Part shown: one piece after another, positions 1 through 7,886 of the stretch
Layout of the letters: each line of letters begins with the position of its first letter
How positions within the stretch are numbered: the first letter of the stretch is position 1
Assembly: GCA_049591295.1 (NCBI GenBank)
Contig: JBAWEQ010000066.1
Span: 1 to 64,000 of the forward strand
Origin: DTPS01 sp049591295
GTDB lineage: Bacteria; Acidobacteriota; UBA4820; DSQY01
DNA: 64,000 nucleotides
Direction of reading: 5' to 3'
Program-made: the position numbers and the translations under genes
Notes under the pieces: model-generated
What the model was told of the DNA's origin: nothing
The model's input: only the letters and a program-made list of their open reading frames with translations
Database searches by the model: none

Positions 1-1
1 G

Positions 2-103
2 GGTAGCCTGTTCTGCATGATCGGCACCCTCACCGTGCTGGTGGCGCTCCTCACCGTCGTGGACCGAAGGAAACGGGACCGGCAAGAAGGAGAGCGCCGC
101 TGA
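2..103 (+). CDS. C-terminal end of an unidentified membrane protein (partial)
   Basis: Open frame running in from the left edge of the window and ending at TGA. It encodes 33 residues: a hydrophobic stretch (about residues 3-21, rich in L, V and T) followed by a short, strongly basic and acidic tail rich in R, K and E. This looks like a last transmembrane helix with a cytoplasmic tail. Too little is present to name a family. It is separated from larE by 83 bases that contain a plausible promoter, so it probably belongs to a different transcript. Confidence 0.5.
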   Translation, partial: GSLFCMIGTLTVLVALLTVVDRRKRDRQEGERR

Positions 104-122
104 GCCTCCGAGCGGGCAAGCG

Positions 123-151
123 TTGTCCTCCCGCCTCATCTGGACTACAGT
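123..151 (+). promoter_or_regulatory. Possible sigma-70 promoter for the larE-tatA-tatC run
   Basis: TTGTCC at 123-128 and TACAGT at 146-151 with a 17-base spacer. It lies between the stop of the upstream partial gene and the larE start, leaving a leader of about 30 bases. Hexamers are only partial matches, so this rests mainly on spacing and location. Confidence 0.4.
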
Positions 152-186
152 GGACACGTGTCTGGAGGGATCGAGGTGAACCCCCC

Positions 187-1014
187 GTGAACGCGATGGA
201 AGAGAAGGTGGCCCGGCTTCGCGCGATCCTGGAGCAGTTCGGGGAGGGGGCGCTCGTGGCCTTTTCCGGAGGCGCCGATTCGGCCCTGCTCCTGGTGGAG
301 GCCGCGGCCGTCCTGGGTGAGCGTTGCATGGGCATCACGGCCGACTCGCCCACCCTTCCCCGCGAAGAGCTGGAGGCCGCCGCGGCCTTCGCTCGGCGGC
401 GGGGGATCCGGCATCAGGTGGTCCATACCCGCGAGATGGACAATCCCGACTTCGTGGCCAACGATGCCTTCCGATGCTACCACTGCAAGAGCGAACTCTT
501 TGCCCGGATGGAGGAGGTGGCGTCGTCGCAAGGGATGCGCTGGCTTCTGTTCGGGGCCATCGCCGACGACGTGGGCGACTGGAGGCCCGGCATGAAGGCC
601 GCCGAAGAGCGAGGAATGCGGGCTCCCCTCCTGGAGGCCGGCTTCACCAAGGCGGAGGTGCGGGAGCGATCCCGACAGCTCGGCCTGGAGACGTGGGACA
701 AGCCTGCCGCGGCGTGCCTCTCCTCGCGGTTCCCGGCGGGCCGCCCCATCCTTCTGGGCGATCTGTCGCGCGTGGAGAGGGCCGAGCAATTTCTGAAGGC
801 CCACGGTTTTCACCAGGTGCGCGTCCGCCTGCTGGACGACGCGGCCCGTATCGAGGTTGAAGGGGAGGGGATGGACCGCCTCCTGGAACCGGCTTTCAGG
901 GAGGCGCTCTGCCGCCACATGAAGGAGTTGGGATTTCGCTTCATCACGCTGGACCTGGAGGGCTTCCGCTCCGGAAGCCTGAGCCATGGGCCTCTGGAGG
1001 AACGCCATGTTTGA
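187..1014 (+). CDS. larE: ATP-dependent sacrificial sulfur transferase LarE
   Basis: 275-residue member of the PP-loop ATPase superfamily. LarE adenylylates the carboxylates of the pyridinium dicarboxylate precursor and donates sulfur from its own cysteine to build the nickel-pincer nucleotide cofactor of lactate racemase and related LarA enzymes. The N-terminal PP-loop SGGADS is at residues 27-32, a CYHCK motif at 97-101, and the conserved KPAAACLSSRFP block at about 172-183 holds Cys177, which falls where the sacrificial cysteine is expected. The GTG start at 187 follows a GAGGTG-like site; ATG at 196 is an alternative. The 3' end overlaps tatA. No larA, larB or larC lies in the window, but a nickel uptake system is encoded at 39.8-43.8 kb. 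Family assignment is secure; the cofactor role is inferred from the family. Confidence 0.88.
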   Translation: MNAMEEKVARLRAILEQFGEGALVAFSGGADSALLLVEAAAVLGERCMGITADSPTLPREELEAAAAFARRRGIRHQVVHTREMDNPDFVANDAFRCYHCKSELFARMEEVASSQGMRWLLFGAIADDVGDWRPGMKAAEERGMRAPLLEAGFTKAEVRERSRQLGLETWDKPAAACLSSRFPAGRPILLGDLSRVERAEQFLKAHGFHQVRVRLLDDAARIEVEGEGMDRLLEPAFREALCRHMKELGFRFITLDLEGFRSGSLSHGPLEERHV

Positions 1015-1420
1015 CATCGGCTCCGGCGAGCTCCTACTCATCCTGGTCATCGCCCTCCTCCTCTTCGGTCCCCAGAAGCTCCCCGAGCTGGGCAAGTCGC
1101 TGGGCCGGGCCATGCGCGAGTTCAAGCGCGCCACGCAGGAGCTGCAGGACACCATCGAGCGGGAGGTGGATGACATCAAGCGCACGGTCACGGTGGAGCC
1201 TCCCGCCGAGCGTCCCAGCGGCGCCCTTCCCGCGCCCGCCTACCGGCCGCCCGCCGAAACGGCGGTCGTTCCGACCGCCTCGCCCGTCGAACAGGAGAGG
1301 AGCGATGCCCTCCCCGTGCCCGGCTCCGAGCCGCCTGCGCAGACGCCGCAGTCCGCCTCGCCTCCCGCTGGCGAAACGGAGCGCCGTGACGAACCGCCCC
1401 CACCGGTGGAGCCTCGCTGA
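1007..1420 (+). CDS. tatA: Sec-independent protein translocase TatA/TatB family protein
   Basis: 137 residues with the TatA/B layout: a short periplasmic N-terminus (MFDIGSGE), one hydrophobic helix (about residues 8-22), the FGPQKLPELGKSLG hinge and an amphipathic helix. The rest is a long, proline- and glutamate-rich tail of low complexity. The ATG at 1007 was chosen because CTGGAGG lies just upstream; a longer frame from 986 would add seven poorly conserved residues. It overlaps the end of larE by 8 bases and tatC by 1 base. A Glu in the N-terminal region is TatB-like while the FGP hinge is TatA-like, so one protein may serve both roles with TatC, as in minimal Tat systems. Confidence 0.85.
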   Translation: MFDIGSGELLLILVIALLLFGPQKLPELGKSLGRAMREFKRATQELQDTIEREVDDIKRTVTVEPPAERPSGALPAPAYRPPAETAVVPTASPVEQERSDALPVPGSEPPAQTPQSASPPAGETERRDEPPPPVEPR

Positions 1421-2178
1421 TGGCCGGGAAGGGGACGCAGGGAACGGGAGAGATGAGCTTCCTCGAACACTTCGAGGAGCTCAGGCGGCGCATCTACTGG
1501 GCCCTCATCGGATTGGCCGTAGCCTTCGGGGTGGCCACCCTGTTCCTGGACAAGATCATGAAGTTTCTGGTGGCCCCCTACTTCAAGTACCTGCCCAAGG
1601 GCCAGCAGAGCCTGGCCTACACGGAGATCACGGAGGTCTTCTTCCTCTACATGAAGGTGGCCTTCGTGGTGGGCCTCGTGATCTCGGCCCCCTGGATCTT
1701 CTATCAGCTCTGGCGCTTCATCGCCCCCGGCCTCAAGTCCAGGGAGAAGAGGATGGCCCTCCCCTTCGTGCTGGGAACCTCCCTCTTTTTTCTCACCGGC
1801 GTGGCTTTCTGCTACTACGTGGTCCTGCCCTACACATTCCGGTTCTTCTTCCAGTTCAACGAGGGGTTCACCAACGTGGTGACGGTCTCCTATTTCTGGG
1901 ACTTCGAAATGAAGTTCCTCCTGGGCATCGGCCTGACCTTCGAGACCCCCATCCTCATCCTCTTCCTGACCCGGCTGGGCATCGTCAGCCCGGGCTTCCT
2001 GCTGCGGAAGTTCAAGTGGGCCGTCCTGATCGCTTTCATCATCGCGGCGGTCATCACCCCCTCCGGCGACCCCGTGAACCAGACCATCGTGGCCGTGCCG
2101 ATCATCGTGCTCTATGCCCTGGGCATTCTCATCTCCTACCTCTTCCGGCGCAAGCCCGTCCCCGAACAGGCGGCCTGA
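1420..2178 (+). CDS. tatC: Twin-arginine translocase subunit TatC
   Basis: 252-residue polytopic membrane protein, the receptor for twin-arginine signal peptides in the Tat pathway. It shows the diagnostic cytoplasmic N-terminus FLEHFEELRRR (about residues 14-24), six hydrophobic segments, and the conserved SAPWIFYQLWRFIAPGL loop after the second. The start codon overlaps the tatA stop (TGATG), indicating translational coupling. Together with the preceding TatA/B-like gene it forms a compact tatAC unit. Length is normal for the family. Confidence 0.95.
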   Translation: MAGKGTQGTGEMSFLEHFEELRRRIYWALIGLAVAFGVATLFLDKIMKFLVAPYFKYLPKGQQSLAYTEITEVFFLYMKVAFVVGLVISAPWIFYQLWRFIAPGLKSREKRMALPFVLGTSLFFLTGVAFCYYVVLPYTFRFFFQFNEGFTNVVTVSYFWDFEMKFLLGIGLTFETPILILFLTRLGIVSPGFLLRKFKWAVLIAFIIAAVITPSGDPVNQTIVAVPIIVLYALGILISYLFRRKPVPEQAA

Positions 2179-2307
2179 CCTCGGGGTTTGCCGAACGGCC
2201 TCGCCCCGTTCCCTCCCCCGCACGGCCCGTGATAGCATGGTCTCGCATTTGGGGAACGGGTGGGTTGCCGCATCGCCTGGATGGGCAACCCGGATGGGCG
2301 GGGACGA

Positions 2308-3096
2308 ATGACGTACCGAGTGTCGGCCGTCCTGGCCGAAGCTGAGTTGTTGCTTTTCGCCGATCCCTTCGAGGGGCTGGGCGGCGTGCGCCTGAGTTGC
2401 CAGGTGTTCGCGAGTGACATGTCGGCCATCCAGGCCATGTATCTCTCGGGCCTCCCCGACCTTCTGGTGATTGACTTCTCGCTTCCGACCGTCGGGGGCT
2501 TTCAGACGCTGAGCGCTCTCCGCTCTGAGGCCGCCTTTCGCGACCTTCCCGTCCTCATCCTCACGGAAGAAGGGATGAACGTGGAGGCCTCGACGGGACA
2601 GCGCACCCTCGTATTGACCAAGCCCGTCCGAAGGAACCAGCTGGAAAGCTCGCTGGTCCATCTCCTGAGCAACCTTCCCGCGGAGGCGGCCCCCCGCAAG
2701 CCACCCCCGGGTCCGCCTCCTCCCGGCTTAGTCGACAGGCAGACCGATGAAGGCTCCGCAAGCTGGGACCTGCGAAGGGCACCGCGACGCAGCCTCCAGA
2801 CTGCCTGCCTGATTTCGGGCGGAGGGCAGAAGTTGCGTGGGGTGCTCCGCGACATCTCGCTGACCGGAGCCCAGGTGGCCCTGGAAGAAGAGCTTCCGCA
2901 CAAGACCATGGTCAGCCTACGCGTGGGGGTGCCGGGAACGGTGCCGCTCAAGGTGGTGGAATTCAAGGCCCGGGTGGTGCGGAAGACGAGGGTCGGTTAC
3001 GGAATCGTCTTTCTGGAAATGAACCCCGAGACCAGGCGCTTCCTGCTGGCGTATACCCAACCCGCCTCGGGATCCTCACCGCCGCCCAATCCCTGA
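2308..3096 (+). CDS. Receiver-like domain fused to a PilZ domain
   Basis: About 262 residues. The N-terminal half (1-120) resembles a CheY-like receiver: LLVIDFSLP places a candidate phospho-acceptor Asp56 at the end of strand 3, and LVLTKPV gives Lys105 at strand 5. The linker (125-155) is proline-rich. The C-terminal half is a PilZ domain with an RRAPRR cluster (about 156-161) and the DISLTG motif (about 182-187), the two elements that normally contact cyclic-di-GMP. ATG 2308 follows GGGGACGA; a GTG at 2260 and an ATG at 2281 in the same frame are possible. It probably couples a phosphorylation or protein signal to cyclic-di-GMP-responsive output. A second protein with the same architecture is at 34446-35138. 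Confidence 0.75.
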   Translation: MTYRVSAVLAEAELLLFADPFEGLGGVRLSCQVFASDMSAIQAMYLSGLPDLLVIDFSLPTVGGFQTLSALRSEAAFRDLPVLILTEEGMNVEASTGQRTLVLTKPVRRNQLESSLVHLLSNLPAEAAPRKPPPGPPPPGLVDRQTDEGSASWDLRRAPRRSLQTACLISGGGQKLRGVLRDISLTGAQVALEEELPHKTMVSLRVGVPGTVPLKVVEFKARVVRKTRVGYGIVFLEMNPETRRFLLAYTQPASGSSPPPNP

Positions 3097-3238
3097 CCGG
3101 GTTCCACGGGGTCCACCCAACTTCGTGTGGCCGGGGCACGCCACCGTGGACAGTGGAGCTCTTCCTGGTCCATCCTAGGGCCCTGGAGCCGGCGGCGCGG
3201 ACCGCCGGAACCTGATTTCGGCTGCTTCGGGGGCGCTC

Positions 3239-6200
3239 TTGAGCGATTTCAGACGGGATCTGGCCGCCTTCGTGCCGAGGAGCCTGTGGCCTCTCCTGGG
3301 CTCCGCGGAGGGCGCCCATCGGACGGAGGGATGCCTGCTCTTCGCGGACCTGGCCGGCTTCACGGCCATGACCGAGCGGCTGGCGGCCATCGGGAGGGAG
3401 GGGGCGGAGGAGCTCACCCGCGTTCTGAACGACTTCTTCGCGGCCATGATCGCGATCGTCCACGAGGAGGGCGGAGACGTTCTCCGGTTCGGGGGCGACG
3501 CGATGACGCTGCTCTTCCCTCCGGACCTGTCGGGGGCGCTGAGGGCCGCGCTCCGGATGCACGAGGAGATCCGCCGCTTCCAGTCCATCTCCACCCGCGG
3601 GGGCGAGTTCTCGCTCGCCATGAAGACGGGCATCTCCGTCGGTTCTCTCCTGATCGGTACAGTAGGGGATCAGGAGACGGGACGCGACTACTTCGCCGCC
3701 GGCTCGGCCCTTGACGAGGCCGCGGAGGCGGAGCACCGCGCCTCGCGGGGGCAAGTCCTCCTGGGGCCTTCGTGTCGGGCCGGGCTCCCGATCGACTGCC
3801 GGGTGGAGGAGGCCGGCGACGGCTTCCTGCTTCTCTCGGGCTCGGACGGGCTGCATCGGACGCCCGAGCCTGACGGCACCCAACGCTCGCCGTTGCCCAG
3901 CCGAGAAAGTCTCGAAGCCTTCCTGCCGCGCTTCGTCCAAGCCAGGGCTGGGACCGGCCGGGGCCACACCGTCGCCGAGCACCGGCGGACGGCGGTCCTC
4001 TTCCTCGCCTTCCGGGGCATCGACTACGACCTCGACGCCGAAGCGGTGGACCGCTGCCGCCGGGTCTACCGGATCATCGCCGAAACGGTGCGAAAGTACG
4101 GCGGCCACGTGAACAAGCTGGACATGGGCGACAAGGGGAGCAAGGCGATCTGCTGCTTCGGCGTTCCCTACGCCCTGGAGCGCCAGGAGGAAATGGCCTG
4201 CCGGGCGGCCCTGGAGCTGGTCGGTTCTGCCACGCTGCGAGAACTCCTGGCCGAGGTGCGCATCGGGATCACCGTCTCCGGGCTCTTCGCGGCCTTCGTG
4301 GGCTGTGAGACGCGGCGGGAGTACACGGTCATGGGCGCCGGCATCAACCTGGCGGCCCGACTGATGCAGAACGCCCACGCCTGGCGCGTGCTGGCCTCCA
4401 GGGAGGTGGCCGAGGAGGCGGGAGGGGCGCTCGTGTTCCGAGAGCTCGACCCCGTCTTCGTCAAGGGCATCGGCGAGCGTGTGCGCGTCTTCAGGCCCGA
4501 GGGCGAGCGGCAGGCGGAGGAGGAGCGCCTCGCGGAGTACGTGGGGCGGGAGGATCTGCTCGGGGAGCTGGGACCGCTCCTGGCCGATCCGTCGAAGCCT
4601 CTGGCGCTGGCCGTGACGGGCGAGGCCGGGGTCGGGAAGAGCGCGCTCCTGCACCGGCTCGGCCTGGGGCTGGACGCGGCGGGAATCCGCCACATCACCG
4701 TGCCGCTCGTCCCCTACAGCAGCGAGAGCTACCTCTCGGCCTGGACGCCGGTGCTCTTCTCCTGTCTGGGCGTGAGCCGCACCTCCGGCGAGGCCCTGCG
4801 CCTCGAGGCCCTCCGGCAGGGGATGGCGGCCGAAGACCCTGACTTCCTCTGCCTCATGGCGCCCCTCCTGGGTCTCGCGATGGAGGAGACGGCCGCCGTC
4901 AAGGCCCTCTCCGCCAAGGAGCGGAAGGAGGCCGCCTTCGCCATGTTGGCCCGGCTCTTCCTGCGTCAGGCCGCACAGGAGCCGTACGGCCTCTTCGTGG
5001 ACCACCTGGAGCACGCCGATCCCGCCTCGCTGGAATTCCTGGCAGCCCTTCTGGCCGAGCTGGAGGAGACCCCTCTCAAGCTTCTCCTGGCCTTTCGCTC
5101 CAGCGCCACCGCGGCAGTGGGAGAGGCGGCGGCCGGCCTTCGAACGGTCCGCCTCGAACCCCTGAGCGAGGAGGAGGTGCGCGAGTTCCTGACGCGGGCC
5201 GGCGGCATGGCCGCGCCCCCCGAGGCCTTCACCCGCTTCGTCATGGAGAAGACGCGGGGCAACCCCAAGTTCATCCAGCAGGTGCTGGCCGTGCTCGCCC
5301 ACCAGGGTCTGCTGGCCAAGGGTCCCTCCGGACTGCTCGAGGTGGACGAGGACCGCCTGACTGCCTCGGCCTTCCCGGACACCCTGGAGGGCGTGCTCCT
5401 GACCCAGGTCGAGGGCCTTCCCGAGGAGGAGCGCCACCTTTTGAAAACGGCTTCCGTGTTGGGCGCCTCCTTCTCCGTCAGCCTGCTCGCGCGAGTGCGG
5501 GCGCTGAGGGAGCTGGAAGCGGAGGAGCGGGTGAGGGCCCTCTCGGAAAAGGGGCTCCTGCGCCTGGACGCGTCGGGACGGCGGCCCTACGCCACCTTTG
5601 CCGACTCGCTCCTGCGCGATGCCCTCTACGAGTCGCTCACCTTCTCGGCCAAGCGGGCCGTGCACGCCCAGGTCGCCGCTTTCCTGGAGGACCAGGAGGG
5701 GGGCGACCGCCGGACGTGGCCCTACCTGGCCCACCACTTCGAGGCCGCCGGCGAGGACGGGAAGGCCGCCCACTACCTCTGGCTCGCCGCCCAGGACGCC
5801 CGCGACCGATACGACAACGGCGCGGCCTTCAACCTGTTGGAGCGGTACATCCGACTGCGAGAGAAGCACGGCGTCTCGGCCGGCGATGACGAACAGTGTC
5901 GGCGAGGGCTTATGGAGCTCGCCAAGACGAGCAAGGACTTGGGAAGATTGGACGAGACCGAAGCCAGGTGCCGCCAGATCATCCAGGAGACCGGCAAGCT
6001 GTGCCCCGAGCTCGTGGATGCTCGCATGCACGTAGCGGGATGCCATCGAAGCCGCGGCGAGCTCGATGCGTCCATTCAGGAATATGACCAGGCCATGAGC
6101 CTGGCGAGGGAGCTGGGGGATGACCAGCTTCGATGCCGAATCCTCTTGGATTCGGCCGTTCCCCTGGCCATGTCCGGCCGGATGAACGAGGCCATGGAGC

Positions 6201-7417
6201 AGTTCAAGCAGGCGGAGCGCCTCGCCAGACGAATCGGGGCCCATGGCTCCCTCGTCTATGCCCTGATGAACCAGGGACTCGCACACTATTATCAAGGCCG
6301 GTTGAAAGAGGCCAAGAGGGTCCTTCAGGCCTCCTTGAACCAGGCTCGGGCCTATGGCTTAAGACCCAACATGGTCTCCATCACCATCAACTTGGCCTTG
6401 GTTCTCTATGAACTCGGCGATTATCGGAAGGCGTTGCTCATCGACCGAGAGGGGCTGGCTGTCGCAAGGCAGTTCGGCTACAGGGACCTGTACGTCTCAG
6501 CCTTGTCCAACCAAGCTCTCTACCAGACTATGCTGGGGCTTTGGGATGAAGCAGAGAAAACAGTTTCAAGCTCGCTTACCATGTCCCAGCACTATGGCAT
6601 GCGCTACTTTTATGCCGCAAACCTGCACACCTTGGGCATGCTCCACTTCGTAAACGGCAATTTCGCTAAGGCCTTAGTCTGCCAAAGAGAATCGGTAGAC
6701 TTATACCTTGAAAGTTGCGCCACAGGAGAGGCGCTGGCGTGCACCAACGAGATCTTGGCTATAGCGAACCACCTGTGCGCACCAGCATTGGCAGTCACCA
6801 GCACTAACGAGGTGGTGCCTTGGGTAAGAGACGAGTTAGACCATCGGGAGAAGGCTTGGACCATTGGATTCCGTGCGCAAGATGCCCTCCTTCAGTATGC
6901 CGAAAAGAAGATAGATTATGGTAGAGCAAATGAAGAGTTAGAGAACGCACTCAATCAGGCTCAGGTCTCAGAGAATCTCTGGCTTGTAGCTGAAGTCGCA
7001 GACGCCCTTGTATCTTTCTTGATCAAGGCCGATCAGTCCTCGCGCGCTGCCTTAACGGCCATGGATATTTTGCCAAGGCTTTCACCTCATCACGGTGTGT
7101 GGAGGGGGACACTTTTCCTTCTGACCGCCGGGGAAGCCTTGCAGGACGTCGGTCGCTTCCCAGATGTGATGCTTGTCCTTAGGCTTCTTCAACCTTATGC
7201 TGGAAGCCTGGATCGCGGCTTGGCGGGCCTGAGATACAGGCGGCTCAGGGCCCTGGCATCTGCGAGAGCTGGGAAGAAGCGGTCAGCTTCTTTCTGGCGA
7301 CAGAGCGCACTGAAGCTACTGAATGAGATAGAAGCAAGAAACCCTAACAAAGAAATCAGGGAGGCTATAACCGCTCTCCCGGAGGTGCGGGAGCTTCGGG
7401 GCGGGACGCCTGCGTGA
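3239..7417 (+). CDS. Soluble-adenylyl-cyclase-like protein: two cyclase domains, AAA-type ATPase, TPR repeats
   Basis: 1392 residues from a TTG start. Class III cyclase domain 1 has FADLAGFT with metal-ligand Asp37 and RFGGDAM with Asp87. Cyclase domain 2 (about 250-420) has NKLDMGDKG (Lys293), REYTVMG (Thr363) and NLAARLM (Asn370, Arg374), the positions used for purine, ribose and transition-state contacts in class III enzymes. A P-loop GEAGVGKS at 461-468 opens an ATPase module, and from about residue 850 the protein is helical TPR-like repeats. This order matches mammalian ADCY10 and bacterial CHD-CHD-AAA-TPR proteins. It likely makes cAMP and may be gated by the ATPase/TPR part. Base composition falls sharply in the last 1.5 kb. 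There is no clear Shine-Dalgarno at the TTG. Confidence 0.85.
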   Translation: MSDFRRDLAAFVPRSLWPLLGSAEGAHRTEGCLLFADLAGFTAMTERLAAIGREGAEELTRVLNDFFAAMIAIVHEEGGDVLRFGGDAMTLLFPPDLSGALRAALRMHEEIRRFQSISTRGGEFSLAMKTGISVGSLLIGTVGDQETGRDYFAAGSALDEAAEAEHRASRGQVLLGPSCRAGLPIDCRVEEAGDGFLLLSGSDGLHRTPEPDGTQRSPLPSRESLEAFLPRFVQARAGTGRGHTVAEHRRTAVLFLAFRGIDYDLDAEAVDRCRRVYRIIAETVRKYGGHVNKLDMGDKGSKAICCFGVPYALERQEEMACRAALELVGSATLRELLAEVRIGITVSGLFAAFVGCETRREYTVMGAGINLAARLMQNAHAWRVLASREVAEEAGGALVFRELDPVFVKGIGERVRVFRPEGERQAEEERLAEYVGREDLLGELGPLLADPSKPLALAVTGEAGVGKSALLHRLGLGLDAAGIRHITVPLVPYSSESYLSAWTPVLFSCLGVSRTSGEALRLEALRQGMAAEDPDFLCLMAPLLGLAMEETAAVKALSAKERKEAAFAMLARLFLRQAAQEPYGLFVDHLEHADPASLEFLAALLAELEETPLKLLLAFRSSATAAVGEAAAGLRTVRLEPLSEEEVREFLTRAGGMAAPPEAFTRFVMEKTRGNPKFIQQVLAVLAHQGLLAKGPSGLLEVDEDRLTASAFPDTLEGVLLTQVEGLPEEERHLLKTASVLGASFSVSLLARVRALRELEAEERVRALSEKGLLRLDASGRRPYATFADSLLRDALYESLTFSAKRAVHAQVAAFLEDQEGGDRRTWPYLAHHFEAAGEDGKAAHYLWLAAQDARDRYDNGAAFNLLERYIRLREKHGVSAGDDEQCRRGLMELAKTSKDLGRLDETEARCRQIIQETGKLCPELVDARMHVAGCHRSRGELDASIQEYDQAMSLARELGDDQLRCRILLDSAVPLAMSGRMNEAMEQFKQAERLARRIGAHGSLVYALMNQGLAHYYQGRLKEAKRVLQASLNQARAYGLRPNMVSITINLALVLYELGDYRKALLIDREGLAVARQFGYRDLYVSALSNQALYQTMLGLWDEAEKTVSSSLTMSQHYGMRYFYAANLHTLGMLHFVNGNFAKALVCQRESVDLYLESCATGEALACTNEILAIANHLCAPALAVTSTNEVVPWVRDELDHREKAWTIGFRAQDALLQYAEKKIDYGRANEELENALNQAQVSENLWLVAEVADALVSFLIKADQSSRAALTAMDILPRLSPHHGVWRGTLFLLTAGEALQDVGRFPDVMLVLRLLQPYAGSLDRGLAGLRYRRLRALASARAGKKRSASFWRQSALKLLNEIEARNPNKEIREAITALPEVRELRGGTPA

Positions 7418-7436
7418 TGACACGGGAGGGGAGAGC

Positions 7437-7467
7437 CCCAGGGAGGCCCGGCCAGGGCCTCCCTGGG
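7437..7467. terminator. Perfect 13-bp hairpin between convergent genes
   Basis: Arms 7437-7449 and 7455-7467 are exact reverse complements with a 5-base loop. It sits 20 bases past the stop of the cyclase-like gene and 20 bases past the stop of the minus-strand micro-ORF, so it can serve both. There is no T-tract on either side. Confidence 0.6.
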
Positions 7468-7486
7468 CTTCGGGTCCCGGTGCCGC

Positions 7487-7564
7487 TCAGTTCGTCGTGC
7501 CCCAGACAACGCCGCCGGAAGGAGAACAGACCAGGACCGTGATGAGGAAGAGGATCGTACCCAT
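7487..7564 (-). CDS. 25-residue micropeptide with a WGT motif
   Basis: Tiny ORF on the minus strand: ATG at 7564-7562, stop at 7489-7487. It is preceded by a textbook Shine-Dalgarno (AAAGGAGGTG, 5 bases from ATG). The product starts with a hydrophobic segment (residues 4-12) ending in a Cys and finishes with SPSGGVVWGTTN. Almost the same string, SPAGSVVWGTTS, occurs inside the giant secreted protein at 8445-14162 (near base 10,290). The hydrophobic N-terminus followed by Cys13 could be a very short signal or membrane anchor. A TTGACA element lies upstream behind a 13-base poly-C tract. No family is recognised; reality is argued by the ribosome site, the motif and the hairpin just downstream. 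Confidence 0.55.
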   Translation of the reverse strand: MGTILFLITVLVCSPSGGVVWGTTN

Positions 7565-7590
7565 CGAACACCTCCTTTCAAAGTGGCTCC

Positions 7591-7621
7591 AGGCTACCCC
7601 CCCCCCCCCACGTCTTGTCAA
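7591..7621 (-). promoter_or_regulatory. Possible promoter with a 13-base poly-G spacer
   Basis: On the minus strand a perfect TTGACA (7621-7616) is followed, across 19 bases that include 13 consecutive G (plus-strand C at 7597-7609), by TAGCCT (7596-7591). The micro-ORF ATG is 27 bases further on. Losing two G would give the optimal 17-base spacing. Homopolymer tracts between -35 and -10 are the known basis of phase-variable promoters such as Neisseria porA and opc. That role is inferred here; the tract length may also carry assembly error. Confidence 0.4.
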
Positions 7622-7658
7622 GGGAGAGCCGCCCCCCGATCCGCCCGTCCGCTTTCCC

Positions 7659-7810
7659 GTCATCCTGAAGGCCCCTTCGAAGCAGTGCCCCTGAAGGATC
7701 TCCGGCGCGGGACCGGGCAAAACGCCCTTGGAGCCCTCACTGGGGTTCCTTTGGGCTCCACGCCTGAGGCCCTTCAAGGGGAGCCCTCTGTGGGGTGCCC
7801 TCATGGTGAC
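7659..7810 (+). repeat. 152-bp MITE-like element, copy 1
   Basis: Begins GTCATCCTGA and ends TCATGGTGAC, an imperfect 10-base terminal inverted repeat. A second element of exactly the same length lies at 8223-8374 in the same orientation; hand alignment without gaps gives about 121 of 152 identical bases. The two flank the GIY-YIG gene. I see no coding potential inside. Confidence 0.75.
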
Positions 7811-7886
7811 AGCTTTCCGGAGGGGGGAGGCTTGACTGGCCGCACCGAGAGCGGGACGGCAGGCGAAAAGGGTGGTAGCGTGTGTC

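Noticed and set aside
2963..6295. 1110-residue open frame on the minus strand opposite the cyclase-like gene
   Set aside because: Composition is H/G/R/L-rich with no recognisable motif, and the plus-strand frame carries cyclase and P-loop signatures.
7365..7571. Longer minus-strand frame overlapping the micropeptide
   Set aside because: It uses another frame of the same DNA, crosses the 13-bp hairpin and the end of the cyclase-like gene, and lacks any motif.
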